Made by a program: the position numbers and the translations under genes. The notes beneath the pieces are model-generated. The model was not told where the DNA came from. It worked only from the letters and a program-made list of their open reading frames with translations, and did no database searches. 36,660 bases of DNA, taken from assembly GCA_903933015.1 (NCBI GenBank), contig CAIZIQ010000335.1, positions 1 through 36,660 of the forward strand, in the 5' to 3' direction. This stretch comes from an uncultured Spartobacteria bacterium (GTDB lineage Bacteria; Verrucomicrobiota; Verrucomicrobiia; Chthoniobacterales; UBA6821). Below are positions 16,391 through 24,226 of the stretch, piece after piece; the first letter of the stretch is position 1; each line of letters starts with the position of its first letter.

Positions 16391-16798
16391 TCAGGATCCC
16401 ATCTTCAGGATCCGTTCGTATTCTTTTTCGGTAAGAGGCATCACGCTGAGGCGTGATTGCTTGATCAGAGCTATCTCGGCAAGTGTTTTATCTTCTTTGA
16501 TCTTGGCTAGTGTCACGGGCGACGAGAGTGCTTTTATGGGGGAGAGGTCGATACAGCTCCACTCGCCCGTCGTTGCTGTGGGATCGGGATAGGATTCCTT
16601 GATCACCTTGGAGACACCCATCACCGAGGGATCTGTCACACTCTGGTAGAAAAGGACGAGATCCCCCTTCTTCATTGCACGTAGATTGTTTCTGGCTTGG
16701 AAATTTCGGACACCGGTCCAAGCGGTCATTCCATCCCTGATCAGATCGGACCATGAATAGGCTGAGGGTTCGGATTTGACGAGCCAGTGATGATGCAT
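16391..16798 (-). CDS. EVE domain protein
   Basis: EVE domains are PUA-like folds related to YTH domains and are thought to read modified bases in DNA or RNA. The 135-residue protein begins MHHHWLVKSEPSAYSWSDLI and continues with WTGVRNFQARNNLRAMKKGD and LVLFYQSVTDPSVMGVSKVI, the family hallmarks including the conserved KSEP and W-x-GVRN-x2-ARN motifs. It is a single-domain form, the type often kept in core genomes, with no nuclease or McrB-like partner nearby. It is convergent with rpsD and divergent from tmk across 116 bases. Its cellular target is not evident. Confidence 0.93.
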   Translation of the reverse strand: MHHHWLVKSEPSAYSWSDLIRDGMTAWTGVRNFQARNNLRAMKKGDLVLFYQSVTDPSVMGVSKVIKESYPDPTATTGEWSCIDLSPIKALSSPVTLAKIKEDKTLAEIALIKQSRLSVMPLTEKEYERILKMGS

Positions 16799-16914
16799 TC
16801 ACGACTTTTAGACGATCATGTGTAAAAGATCCACTCAGGCCTATCGCTCAGATTGGGGATATGTGTGATTCGCGGATTGTTCCCGTGGGACAGAGATATT
16901 AAAGTGATCCCTTC

Positions 16915-17556
16915 ATGGCGGAAACAGGCCTCTTCATCACCTTCGAGGGTTCCGAGGGATGCGGCAAATCTACCCAGATTCGCCGTATCGCTGAGAAGCT
17001 TCGTGCCGATGGTCGCGAGGTGATTTCCCTTCGTGAGCCGGGTGGAACACCCATCGGGGAGCAGATACGAAATCTGCTCCAATACGACGATGACGCCTCC
17101 GCGATGACATCCGAGGCCGAGCTTCTTCTCTTTGCGGCCAGCCGTGCCCAACTCGTCCGGGAAGTGATTCGTCCTGCATTGGAACGTGGTGCTGTAGTGC
17201 TGTGCGACCGATTTTTCGATTCCACTACCGTTTATCAGGGGGTGGCACGCGCGCTTCCAGCTGCCGAGGTTGCTGCAATCAATGTCTTCGCTGTCGGAAG
17301 CACCCTGCCAGATCTGACCCTGCTGCTTGATCTAGATGCCGCCGAGGGGCGTCTCAGGGCATCTCTTCGCAAGGGACCTGTAGACCGGATGGAGCAGGAG
17401 GGTGGGGAATTTTACGAAGCCGTGCGCCGCGGGTATCTGGAACTTGCCCAGAAAAATCCATCCCGATTCGTTGTCATTGATGCGTCTCCGGACGAGAGTG
17501 TCGTCGCGGCCTCCATCGAGGCCGCGATCATGTATCGTTTAAAGGAGGTCGTCTGA
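16915..17556 (+). CDS. tmk: Thymidylate kinase
   Basis: It phosphorylates dTMP to dTDP for DNA synthesis. The 213-residue product has the P-loop GSEGCGKST (12-20), the DRF motif in CDRFFDSTTVYQG (97-109) and the LID region around LRKGPVDRMEQEGGEF, where the family binds ATP. LREPGGTPIGEQIR (residues 39-52) is the conserved dTMP-binding segment. The length is normal. It heads a + strand run; its TGA overlaps the ATG of holB by one base, a common tmk-holB pairing. The 116 bases upstream, shared with the EVE gene, should hold its promoter, but I see no confident -35/-10. Confidence 0.97.
   Translation: MAETGLFITFEGSEGCGKSTQIRRIAEKLRADGREVISLREPGGTPIGEQIRNLLQYDDDASAMTSEAELLLFAASRAQLVREVIRPALERGAVVLCDRFFDSTTVYQGVARALPAAEVAAINVFAVGSTLPDLTLLLDLDAAEGRLRASLRKGPVDRMEQEGGEFYEAVRRGYLELAQKNPSRFVVIDASPDESVVAASIEAAIMYRLKEVV
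17541..17549 (+). promoter_or_regulatory. Consensus Shine-Dalgarno for holB inside tmk
   Basis: AAAGGAGGT is a full complement of the usual 16S 3' end and lies 6 bases before the holB ATG at 17556, within the last codons of tmk. It contrasts with the lack of such motifs before most ribosomal genes here and shows that the organism probably keeps a normal anti-Shine-Dalgarno. Confidence 0.75.
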
Positions 17557-18497
17557 TGGCCTTCGCTCGCGAGGAAGCCTACCGCCTCTTGGAGAAGGCC
17601 CTGCTAGAGGGACGCCTCGGACATGCCTACCTGATTTCCGGTGCCCAGGGATCAGGAGTCGATGGTTTTGCCAACGAGCTGGCCGCCCTCTTTCTTGAGA
17701 GCGGCTCCCTTCAGGTGGAGGGGCATCCTGATTTTCATGTGATCGCTCCGGGATCGAAATCACGACGCCTGCTTATCGAGCAGATCCGAGAGCTTGAGGA
17801 GTCGATTCACCGCACTCCCGAGAAGGGGCCCAGAAAAGTTGCCGTCGTGCGCGATGCCGACCGTCTTATGCCACAGGCCGCGAATGCTTTCTTGAAAACG
17901 CTCGAGGAGCCGCCGGCCGGATCGCTATTGCTGCTCACGACTGAGCTGCCCGAGGCACTTCTTGAGACAATCCGTTCCCGCTGCATCTCCGTGGTGCTCC
18001 ACTCTTCCACGCCACCCCCCATCAGCTCTCGAGAGGAACGCCTTGCTGCCGCCATGCCCCGTTTATTCGGTTCCGAGTCCCGTACCGATGCGACTGCCGC
18101 CTTCGGGTTGACCAGGATCTTCCGGGATCTTCTCGATGAGGTGAGGGAGGAGGCTGCCGAACGCATCAAGGAGGATCTCAGCGCCGAGAAATCTCGCTTT
18201 GGAAAGACAACCGACAGCGACTGGGAAGAGCGCGAGGAGACACTCAAGGCCAGCTCCGAATCCGAGGTGCTGCAGGAGCGATCCCGTTTGCTAGGCGTGA
18301 TCGCAGCCCATTTCGGATCCGCCCTCAGGAAACTGCATGTTGATGGCCATACCACCGGTACCGCTGAGACACGACGCCTGCTCCTCTCCCTCGAGGCCCT
18401 GGAGAGACTCCGCACCTCGCTGGAACGGGGTGTTCAGGAGGGATTGGCCCTCGAGGCGGGATTTCTGGAACTGATGATCACCTTTGGGGCAGAATAA
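17556..18497 (+). CDS. holB: DNA polymerase III delta' subunit-like protein
   Basis: This is an AAA+ clamp-loader subunit of the delta' type. The 313-residue protein shows GHAYLISGAQGSG where a P-loop would be, but the catalytic Lys is replaced (GSGVDGF), as in non-ATPase delta' subunits. The sensor region VVRDADRLMPQAANAFLKTL with LEEPP and the trans-acting SRC motif (141-143, IRSRCISVVL) identify it. There is no Cys4 zinc module after the P-loop, unlike E. coli HolB. The C-terminal third is rich in Glu/Arg/Ser (KFRDLL-like helices) and diverged. Coupling to tmk through a one-base overlap supports the call. Confidence 0.88.
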   Translation: MAFAREEAYRLLEKALLEGRLGHAYLISGAQGSGVDGFANELAALFLESGSLQVEGHPDFHVIAPGSKSRRLLIEQIRELEESIHRTPEKGPRKVAVVRDADRLMPQAANAFLKTLEEPPAGSLLLLTTELPEALLETIRSRCISVVLHSSTPPPISSREERLAAAMPRLFGSESRTDATAAFGLTRIFRDLLDEVREEAAERIKEDLSAEKSRFGKTTDSDWEEREETLKASSESEVLQERSRLLGVIAAHFGSALRKLHVDGHTTGTAETRRLLLSLEALERLRTSLERGVQEGLALEAGFLELMITFGAE

Positions 18498-18503
18498 CCG
18501 AGC

Positions 18504-19289
18504 ATGAAGAAGCGTCCCGTCGTCCTGAAATTCGGCACCGGAATCCTGGCCAAGGAGGGAGGTTGCTCCCTTGACGAGGGGCAGTTCCGCCGCCTCTGCT
18601 CCGAGATCGCAGGACTTCATGCCGAGGGAATCCCCTGTATCGTCGTTTCGAGCGCAGCCGTGGCCGCAGGGGTTGATGCTTTGAAACTCCCCAAGCGTCC
18701 GACAGATCTCGCCGGAAAACAGGCTTGTGCCGCTGTTGGACAGCCTGCCCTGATGACCGCCTATGCGCGTCATTTGGCAAGACACGGATTGCGTCCCGCC
18801 CAGTTACTGCTCACTCATGACGATATTTTTGATACCGGCCGACGGCGCAATGCGAGCGTCACGCTGACCCGCCTTCTCGAGTCGCCTGGAGTCATCCCGG
18901 TCATCAACGAGAATGACTCCGTCGCAGTCGAAGAGCTCCGCTTCGGTGACAACGACCGCCTTTCCTCCGAGGTGGCCCAGTTGGTGAAGGCCCGCCTGCT
19001 GATTCTGCTGACGAGTGCCGACGGCCTGATGGCTCGTCCCTCTCCGGGGGCTTCTTCCGAGCGCCTTCCCGTCGTGAAGGATATCAAGGCTGCCTTTCGC
19101 CACGTGACGCCCGACAAGGGGGAGCACTCCACCGGCGGAATGCAGGCCAAGCTGCAGGCCGTACAATCCGCCGTGGCTGCCGGAATTGAGACCCTCATCG
19201 CGCACGGTCGGAGGAAGGGAAGCATCCTCGATGCGGTCCACGGTGAGGATGTCGGGACCCGCTTTCCCGTGAAAAAACGCTCCAAGTAA
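18504..19289 (+). CDS. proB: Glutamate 5-kinase without PUA domain
   Basis: It catalyses the first step of proline synthesis, making glutamyl 5-phosphate. The 261-residue product is an amino-acid kinase fold: VVLKFGTGILAKEGG at the N-terminus, VVSSAAVAAGVDAL (residues 47-60), INENDSVAVEELRFGDNDRL (134-153), the nucleotide-binding LLILLTSADGL and GGMQAKLQAV. It ends at MQAKL plus about 40 residues, lacking the C-terminal PUA domain of the 367-residue E. coli enzyme; short forms are known. proA is not in the window. It lies 6 bases after holB and 12 before the permease gene. Confidence 0.94.
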   Translation: MKKRPVVLKFGTGILAKEGGCSLDEGQFRRLCSEIAGLHAEGIPCIVVSSAAVAAGVDALKLPKRPTDLAGKQACAAVGQPALMTAYARHLARHGLRPAQLLLTHDDIFDTGRRRNASVTLTRLLESPGVIPVINENDSVAVEELRFGDNDRLSSEVAQLVKARLLILLTSADGLMARPSPGASSERLPVVKDIKAAFRHVTPDKGEHSTGGMQAKLQAVQSAVAAGIETLIAHGRRKGSILDAVHGEDVGTRFPVKKRSK

Positions 19290-19301
19290 CGCCCTCTCCC
19301 G

Positions 19302-20177
19302 ATGAACGCAGCACTGCACGCCCCCGCCCGTATCGTGGCTATCGGACGAAACACCTTTACTGAACTCGTTCGGCAGAAGGTCTTCTACTTTCTGCTCCTT
19401 TTCGGCTTGATCGTGATCGGCAACTCCGCCTTCCTCGCGAAATTTTCTTTTCAGGAGGAGTTTCAGATGCTCAAGGATGTGGCCCTTGGGGCGATCTCGG
19501 TTTTTCTGAGTCTTCTGGCAATTCTGGCGACAGCGAACCTCCTTCCCCGTGACCTTGAGGACAGGACTATCTTCACAATTCTCTCCAAACCTGTGCCCCG
19601 CTACGAATACCTTCTGGGAAAACTCCTTGGAGTGATGATTCTGCTCACTCTTTCCACGCTTGTGATGGGTGCTCTTTTTCTGCTGGTGCTTATCATTAGG
19701 GAGCAATCCGCTCTTGCTGAAACCATGAAAGGCTTCCAGGGATCACCTCAAGATCTGAAGGTTGCGCTTGGTGAAATCAAAAAAGCCTCCTTGAGCTGGG
19801 ATCTCCTTCCAGCCATTGCACTGCTTCTCGTGAAGTCGGTACTCCTTGCCTCGCTGACTCTCCTGATTTCCACCTTTGCCACTTCGGGCATCTTCGCGAT
19901 TCTCGTGGCTGCCTGCACCTACTTTATTGGTCATCTCCAGGTGACTGCACGGGAGTACTGGATGAGCGGTATCGGCATCCATTGGTGGACCCGTATCTTC
20001 ACTGCCGTGATCGCTCTCATTTTCCCAGATCTTCAGGCATTCAACCTGACGGATGATATTGTGGCCGGAACCGTCATTCCCATGGGGCTCTTCTGGCAGA
20101 CTGTAGCACTGGGCGGAGTCTATGCCTCCGTCTACTATGCAGTCGCCTGCTTCCTTTTTCAGAACAGAGAGCTCTGA
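19302..20177 (+). CDS. ABC-2 type transporter permease
   Basis: The 291-residue protein has about six hydrophobic segments, for example VFYFLLLFGLIVIGNSAF (near 30-47), GAISVFLSLLAILATANLLP, LLGVMILLTLSTLVMGALFL and IFAILVAACTYFIGHL. The stretch NLLPRDLEDRTIFTILSKPV, with PVPRYEYLLGKLLGV after it, is characteristic of ABC-2 permeases of the NosY/YhaP kind. No ATP-binding subunit lies nearby, so its ATPase must be encoded elsewhere. The next gene starts 2 bases downstream, suggesting joint function with that membrane-anchored protein. The substrate is unknown. Confidence 0.85.
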   Translation: MNAALHAPARIVAIGRNTFTELVRQKVFYFLLLFGLIVIGNSAFLAKFSFQEEFQMLKDVALGAISVFLSLLAILATANLLPRDLEDRTIFTILSKPVPRYEYLLGKLLGVMILLTLSTLVMGALFLLVLIIREQSALAETMKGFQGSPQDLKVALGEIKKASLSWDLLPAIALLLVKSVLLASLTLLISTFATSGIFAILVAACTYFIGHLQVTAREYWMSGIGIHWWTRIFTAVIALIFPDLQAFNLTDDIVAGTVIPMGLFWQTVALGGVYASVYYAVACFLFQNREL

Positions 20178-20179
20178 GT

Positions 20180-21007
20180 ATGACGGGAAGGGTATCCATC
20201 CTGAGGAGTTTGATTGCAGTCCTCCTGATTGCAGTGGTTGGGGCGCTTCTAATCCCATGGCAGGTAGAGCTCCAAAAGACGGCTCAGGCCCATCATTTTC
20301 GGACAGCAGCTCTTTCCCTCGGTCTCCGTGAGCAAATCGGGCAATCGGGGTTCCTTGCCGCGCTCAGTGGTTTCCGCGCGCCGGTGGCCGCGTTTCTCTG
20401 GATCGAGGCCCACACGGCTTGGGAAAAAACCGAGTGGGGCAGAATGGCGGGTATCTTCAATACTGTCACCACCCTCCAACCGCACACCCTTCTCTATTGG
20501 GATATTGCTGCATGGCACATGGCTTGGAATGCCAGTATCTCGGCACAGCAGGATCGCAAGCAGCCGAGTGAGGCACTGAGAGAGAGAGCCCGTCGCCAGT
20601 ATATTCAGATGGGGCGCGAGATCCTCGAGAATGGGATCAGGAACAATCCTGACAGCTACCTCCTTAATGAGCGCCTTGGTATTCTCCTACGTGATAAGGT
20701 TGGGGATCATTCCGCATCAGCCGATGCCTTTGCCACGGCTGCATCCTTCGCCGATGCCCCGGCCTATATCCACCGCTTTGCTGCCTACGAGATGGCGAAG
20801 GTGCCAGGGAGGGAGCATGAAGCCTATGATCTCCTTCTCTCGCTTTACCGGGAAGGGGAGAAGCAGCGGATGCCGGCACTTCTCTCGAAGATCCGGGAAC
20901 TGGAAGTGAAGCTCGATATTCCCCGCGAACAGCGTATTCCAGGACCCTCTTTCAGAACTCCAAACTCTGTGGATCAAAGCAATCCCACCATACGACCCCG
21001 TAACTGA
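20180..21007 (+). CDS. Membrane-anchored helical-repeat protein of unknown function
   Basis: I do not recognise a named family. The 275-residue product has one N-terminal membrane helix (LIAVLLIAVVGALLIPW, about residues 12-28) followed by an exported, mainly helical body. The body contains TPR-like segments (GREILENGIRNNPDSYLLNE, SADAFATAASFADAPAYIHR, DLLLSLYREGEKQRMPALLS) and Trp-rich stretches (WIEAHTAWEKTEWGRM, LYWDIAAWHMAWNAS). The tail is polar and Pro-rich. It starts 2 bases after the permease stop and shares one base with the next gene, so it is translated as part of the run. A role as partner of the permease is inference only. Confidence 0.75.
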   Translation: MTGRVSILRSLIAVLLIAVVGALLIPWQVELQKTAQAHHFRTAALSLGLREQIGQSGFLAALSGFRAPVAAFLWIEAHTAWEKTEWGRMAGIFNTVTTLQPHTLLYWDIAAWHMAWNASISAQQDRKQPSEALRERARRQYIQMGREILENGIRNNPDSYLLNERLGILLRDKVGDHSASADAFATAASFADAPAYIHRFAAYEMAKVPGREHEAYDLLLSLYREGEKQRMPALLSKIRELEVKLDIPREQRIPGPSFRTPNSVDQSNPTIRPRN

Positions 21008-21738
21008 TGCGCTGCGCGATTCTGGGAGATATTCATGGCAACCTTCAGGCCCTCGAAGCCGTTATCGCGGATGCGAGGGAGTATGGTTGCGTCGAATTTT
21101 ACTGTCTCGGGGATGTGGTCGGTTACAACGCAAATCCCTCAGAATGCGTCGATATCGTAAGGAATCTCCCCGGCATCTGCGTCATGGGAAATCATGACGA
21201 GGCGGCGGCAGGTTCCAGACCACTCTCCGGATTCAGCACCGATGCCGCAATTTCCATGGAATGGACACGAGAGCAGCTTGATAGTGAGCAGAAAGAATGG
21301 TTAGGAGCTCTTCGTCTGCAGCGGCAGATCCGGAAATTCACCTTCGTCCATGCCACTCTCGACTCCCCTTCTTCCTGGGGATATATCCGCACCCTCCACG
21401 AGGCGGAGATGAGCATTGCACTCCAGAGTACTCCTCTCTGCTTCATCGGACATACCCATGTGCCGCGTGCTTTCGGCAAGGGAGTCGGTGAGATCCAGCT
21501 TTTTGACGAGACAAACGAGGGAGTCCACCTTCCCCAAGATGGGAAAATCCTTATCAATGCAGGATCGGTCGGTCAGTCTCGCGATGGCGACTGGCGTGCT
21601 GCCTACCTGATCCATGACGAGGCGAGCGAGGGGCTCTGGCTTCGTCGTATCGAATATGATGTCGAGGGTGCAGCCCAGGCCGTGCTTGCTGCAGGCCTTC
21701 CTGAGAAATTGGCAACCCGCCTCCGGACCGGATCATGA
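21007..21738 (+). CDS. Metallophosphoesterase, YfcE/MJ0936-like
   Basis: The 243-residue protein has the full set of calcineurin-like metal motifs: GDIHGN (7-12), GDVVGY (35-40), GNHD (61-64), VHAT (114-117) and GHTH (148-151, CFIGHTHVPRAF). INAGSVGQSRDGDWRAAYLI near residue 180 is the typical end of the fold in this subgroup. It probably hydrolyses phosphodiesters in the cytoplasm; the natural substrate is unknown. It overlaps the preceding gene by one base and the heptosyltransferase by four. Confidence 0.92.
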   Translation: MRCAILGDIHGNLQALEAVIADAREYGCVEFYCLGDVVGYNANPSECVDIVRNLPGICVMGNHDEAAAGSRPLSGFSTDAAISMEWTREQLDSEQKEWLGALRLQRQIRKFTFVHATLDSPSSWGYIRTLHEAEMSIALQSTPLCFIGHTHVPRAFGKGVGEIQLFDETNEGVHLPQDGKILINAGSVGQSRDGDWRAAYLIHDEASEGLWLRRIEYDVEGAAQAVLAAGLPEKLATRLRTGS

Positions 21739-22706
21739 GCTTTCCAAAGCGCATCCTGCTCGTGAAACCGAGTTCCCTCGGCGACGTGATCCATGCCCTG
21801 CCAGTTGTCTCTGAAATTCATCGTCACCATCCCGGTACTGAGATCCGCTGGCTTATCCATCCCTCCTGGCGTTCGCTTGTGGAGGGACATCCGGGTGTTT
21901 CCGGAACGATCCTCTTCCCACGCGACAAATTTCGGGGCCCATCAGGTTGGCTCCGATCCGTTGCTTGGCTTCGAACTCTCCGCGACTGGAAGCCCGATCT
22001 GGGAATCGATCTTCAGGGGCTCCTCCGCAGTGCGCTATTTTCTCGCATTTCCGGAGCGGAATGCGTCATCGGTCTTTCCGATGCGAGAGAGGGGGCCTCA
22101 TTGCTTCATGGCAGGAAGGCGAAAGTTGATCCGCAGGCGCATGCGGTCACTCGATACCTCTCCGTTTTGAGGGTTCTGGGTATTCTGCAGCCCGATCGCC
22201 CCGAGTTTTTGCTGCCCCCAGGGAGGCTTCCTGAGGGATTTGATCCCTCGACTCCCTACCTGGTGATCCACCCCTACGCACGGGGCAAAGGAAAAAGCCT
22301 CACGCCTGATCAGATCCGCGCGTTTGTCCGTGGTGCCGGGGATGTACGCGTCATCATCGTCGGCCGGGGTGAGGGGACCGGTAATCTACCCGCAACGGCC
22401 GAGGATTGGAGCAACAAGACCGACCTGCTGGAGCTCACCGGCATCCTGCGAAATGCCTCCTTCATTGTCAGTTCCGACAGTGGTCCGATGCATCTCGCTA
22501 CGGCATTGCAGCCCTCCCGGACCCTGGCCATTCACCTCTGGAGCGATCCGCTCAAGGTCGGTCCGTACTTCCCCGAGTCCTGGGTCTGGAAAAACGGGTG
22601 CATCTCACGTGTCTCTGAACTTGAGAAATCGTGCCGAGTCGAAGGCCGGACGCCCACGGAGGGGGAAATGGAGTCGCTGGGACGCCTCGCTGCCGAAAAA
22701 GTATGA
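21735..22706 (+). CDS. Glycosyltransferase family 9 (heptosyltransferase-like)
   Basis: GT9 enzymes add heptose to the lipopolysaccharide inner core. The 323-residue product begins KRILLVKPSSLGDVIHALPV, the N-terminal signature, has GIDLQGLLRSALFSRISGA in the first Rossmann domain and SDSGPMHLATALQ (247-259) in the second, the ADP-heptose-binding motif. The length is typical of WaaC-type enzymes. It ends the tmk-to-GT9 run, overlapping the phosphoesterase by ATGA. It implies a Gram-negative envelope. WaaC versus WaaF cannot be told apart here. Confidence 0.9.
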   Translation: MSFPKRILLVKPSSLGDVIHALPVVSEIHRHHPGTEIRWLIHPSWRSLVEGHPGVSGTILFPRDKFRGPSGWLRSVAWLRTLRDWKPDLGIDLQGLLRSALFSRISGAECVIGLSDAREGASLLHGRKAKVDPQAHAVTRYLSVLRVLGILQPDRPEFLLPPGRLPEGFDPSTPYLVIHPYARGKGKSLTPDQIRAFVRGAGDVRVIIVGRGEGTGNLPATAEDWSNKTDLLELTGILRNASFIVSSDSGPMHLATALQPSRTLAIHLWSDPLKVGPYFPESWVWKNGCISRVSELEKSCRVEGRTPTEGEMESLGRLAAEKV

Positions 22707-22810
22707 AGCCAGAAGGACAAATGATGAAAGGGTGATAGACGATTGCCGTTTGAATGGGACATCGGGTTATTCTTCATACTTCATTCCTCTTCCTTCATAA
22801 TTCCCATTTC
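22705..22810. repeat. Intergenic region bounded by mirrored 7-base arrays (before thiH)
   Basis: From 22705 the bases read in 7-base steps GAAGCCA, GAAGGAC, AAATGAT, GAAAGGG, TGATAGA, all purine-rich. After a unique core, 22766-22807 reads GTTATTC, TTCATAC, TTCATTC, CTCTTCC, TTCATAA, TTCCCAT, then TTC and the thiH ATG. The two ends are thus roughly inverted copies. No TPP riboswitch elements were seen in the region. Confidence 0.6.
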
Positions 22811-23926
22811 ATGGTTTTTTCCAACCTCATCGACTCTCAACTGGCATCGCCCTCTCCCGGGTTGCAGGCATTCCGTCGTCTACTTGAGCCGTGCGGTGTC
22901 GTGGAGTTGGAGAATCGAGCCCAGAGGTCCTCAGCACTAACCCGCCGTCATTTTGGCCGGACGATGCGACTCTTCGCTCCCCTCTACCTCTCCAACGAGT
23001 GCGTCAATAACTGCGCCTACTGCGGATTCTCCCGCGACAACGCCATCGTGCGTGTCACTCTGGAGATTGAGCAGGTTGCGACCGAGGCACGCCATCTCGT
23101 GGCAGAGGGATTCCGGAATATCCTGCTTGTCGCAGGAGAGCATCCTAAATTCGTTTCAGGAGACTATCTTCAGCGCTGTATCACGCGTCTGAAGCGCGAG
23201 GTCCCGAGTATCTCACTGGAGGTAGCCCCGATGGAAACATCCGACTATCTTCCTCTGGTGGCTGCAGGTTCCGATGGACTCGTCGTCTATCAGGAGACCT
23301 ACGACCGGGAGGTCTACCGTGAGCTTCACACCGCAGGTCCGAAAAAAGACTACGACTGGCGTCTTGATACCCCGGAGAGGGCCCATGAGGCAGGATTCAG
23401 GAGGATTGGGATAGGCGTTCTGTTCGGTCTCTCCGATTGGCGTGGAGAGGCCACGGCATTAGCAGCCCATCTCTTCCACCTCCAGCGCGTCTGCTGGACT
23501 TCCCAGCTTACGGTTAGTATGCCGCGCCTACGGCCTGCGGCTGGAGAATTTCAGCCGCGATTTCCATTTGATGACCGCGATTTCACCCAACTCCTGTGCG
23601 CTCTTCGGATCACCTTTCCGCAGATTGGAATCGTGCTCAGCACGCGTGAACCAGCTCCGCTCCGTGATGCTCTGGCGCCGCTTGGGTTCACGATGATGAG
23701 CGCGGGCAGCCATACCGAACCGGGAGGCTACACCGGGCAGGGATCCGATCAACTCCATCAGACCGTGAGGGGTCGCAAGTTGGAGAGCACCTGCAGCGCA
23801 ACTTCCGCCACAGAGCAGTTTGCAATCAGCGATGAACGCTCCTCCTCCGAGATTGCCGGAATGCTTCATACACGTGGTCTCGAGCCCGTCTGGAAGGACT
23901 GGGATGCAGCGATTCTCTCACCATGA
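22811..23926 (+). CDS. thiH: 2-iminoacetate synthase (radical SAM)
   Basis: ThiH cleaves tyrosine to give dehydroglycine for the thiazole of thiamin. The start at 22811 gives 371 residues (MVFSNLIDSQLASPSPGL); the frame is open 19 codons further up, but that part is the pyrimidine-rich repeat. The radical SAM cluster is C64-x3-C68-x2-C71 in APLYLSNECVNNCAYCGFSR. VAPMETSDYLPLVAAGSDGL, QETYDREVYRELHTAGPKKD and RIGIGVLFGLSDWR are characteristic of ThiH. The C-terminus holds a further SAG-x-HTEPGGY segment. It overlaps thiS by four bases. HydG and FbiC-like families are related, but the neighbour favours ThiH. Confidence 0.93.
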   Translation: MVFSNLIDSQLASPSPGLQAFRRLLEPCGVVELENRAQRSSALTRRHFGRTMRLFAPLYLSNECVNNCAYCGFSRDNAIVRVTLEIEQVATEARHLVAEGFRNILLVAGEHPKFVSGDYLQRCITRLKREVPSISLEVAPMETSDYLPLVAAGSDGLVVYQETYDREVYRELHTAGPKKDYDWRLDTPERAHEAGFRRIGIGVLFGLSDWRGEATALAAHLFHLQRVCWTSQLTVSMPRLRPAAGEFQPRFPFDDRDFTQLLCALRITFPQIGIVLSTREPAPLRDALAPLGFTMMSAGSHTEPGGYTGQGSDQLHQTVRGRKLESTCSATSATEQFAISDERSSSEIAGMLHTRGLEPVWKDWDAAILSP

Positions 23927-24123
23927 TGAAGCTTTTTATCAACGGGGAGGAGAAGTCGGTCGCCTCCGAGAGGCTTGGCCCGCTTTTTTCCGAGCTGGGT
24001 CTTCCTGCGGCCCTGCTGCTTGTGGAGCATAATGGTCAGGCGCTTCACCGCTCCGAGTGGCCTGCGATCAAGCTCGCCGAGGGGGATCGTCTCGAACTCC
24101 TCTCAGTAGCCGCCGGAGGCTGA
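23923..24123 (+). CDS. thiS: Sulfur carrier protein ThiS
   Basis: ThiS carries sulfur as a C-terminal thiocarboxylate to thiazole synthase. The 66-residue ubiquitin-like protein begins MMKLFINGEEKSVASERLGP and ends RLELLSVAAGG with the essential Gly-Gly. VEHNGQALHRSEWPAIKLAE is the typical middle. Its ATG overlaps the thiH stop (ATGA). thiG and thiF, its partners, are not in the window, so the pathway is split across the genome. Confidence 0.93.
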   Translation: MMKLFINGEEKSVASERLGPLFSELGLPAALLLVEHNGQALHRSEWPAIKLAEGDRLELLSVAAGG

Positions 24124-24226
24124 GAAAATGAATGAGGTTAGAATGATGAGCCATGAAAATGGTGAGAACATATAGGCATAGCAGTCATTTGTTGGCTCAT
24201 AATTCAACACTCGTCACTTGATTGAC
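24124..24226. repeat. Intergenic region with degenerate mirrored 7-base arrays and an inverted repeat
   Basis: After the thiS stop, 24134-24168 reads GAGGTTA, GAATGAT, GAGCCAT, GAAAATG, GTGAGAA in 7-base steps. Near the next gene, 24198-24218 reads CATAATT, CAACACT, CGTCACT. In addition 24141-24157 and 24189-24205 form an imperfect inverted repeat (14 of 17 matched, core ATGAGCCA/TGGCTCAT), which could fold into a hairpin. No T-run follows, so it is not a plain terminator. Confidence 0.45.

Noticed and set aside
16799-16914. Sigma-70 type promoter before tmk
   Set aside because: A TATTAA near 16898 has only a poor TTGTTC partner at about 14-base spacing; not convincing.
18804-19706. 300-codon open frame on the - strand
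   Set aside because: It covers the 3' part of proB and the start of the permease gene in antisense; its Gln/Lys/His-rich product resembles no family.
22705-22810. Miniature transposable element
   Set aside because: The ends are inverted only in period and base bias, the cores differ between the four regions and no target duplication is visible, so mobility cannot be supported.
22707-22810. TPP riboswitch before thiH
   Set aside because: The conserved CUGAGA and the downstream ACCUGAU-type elements were not found.
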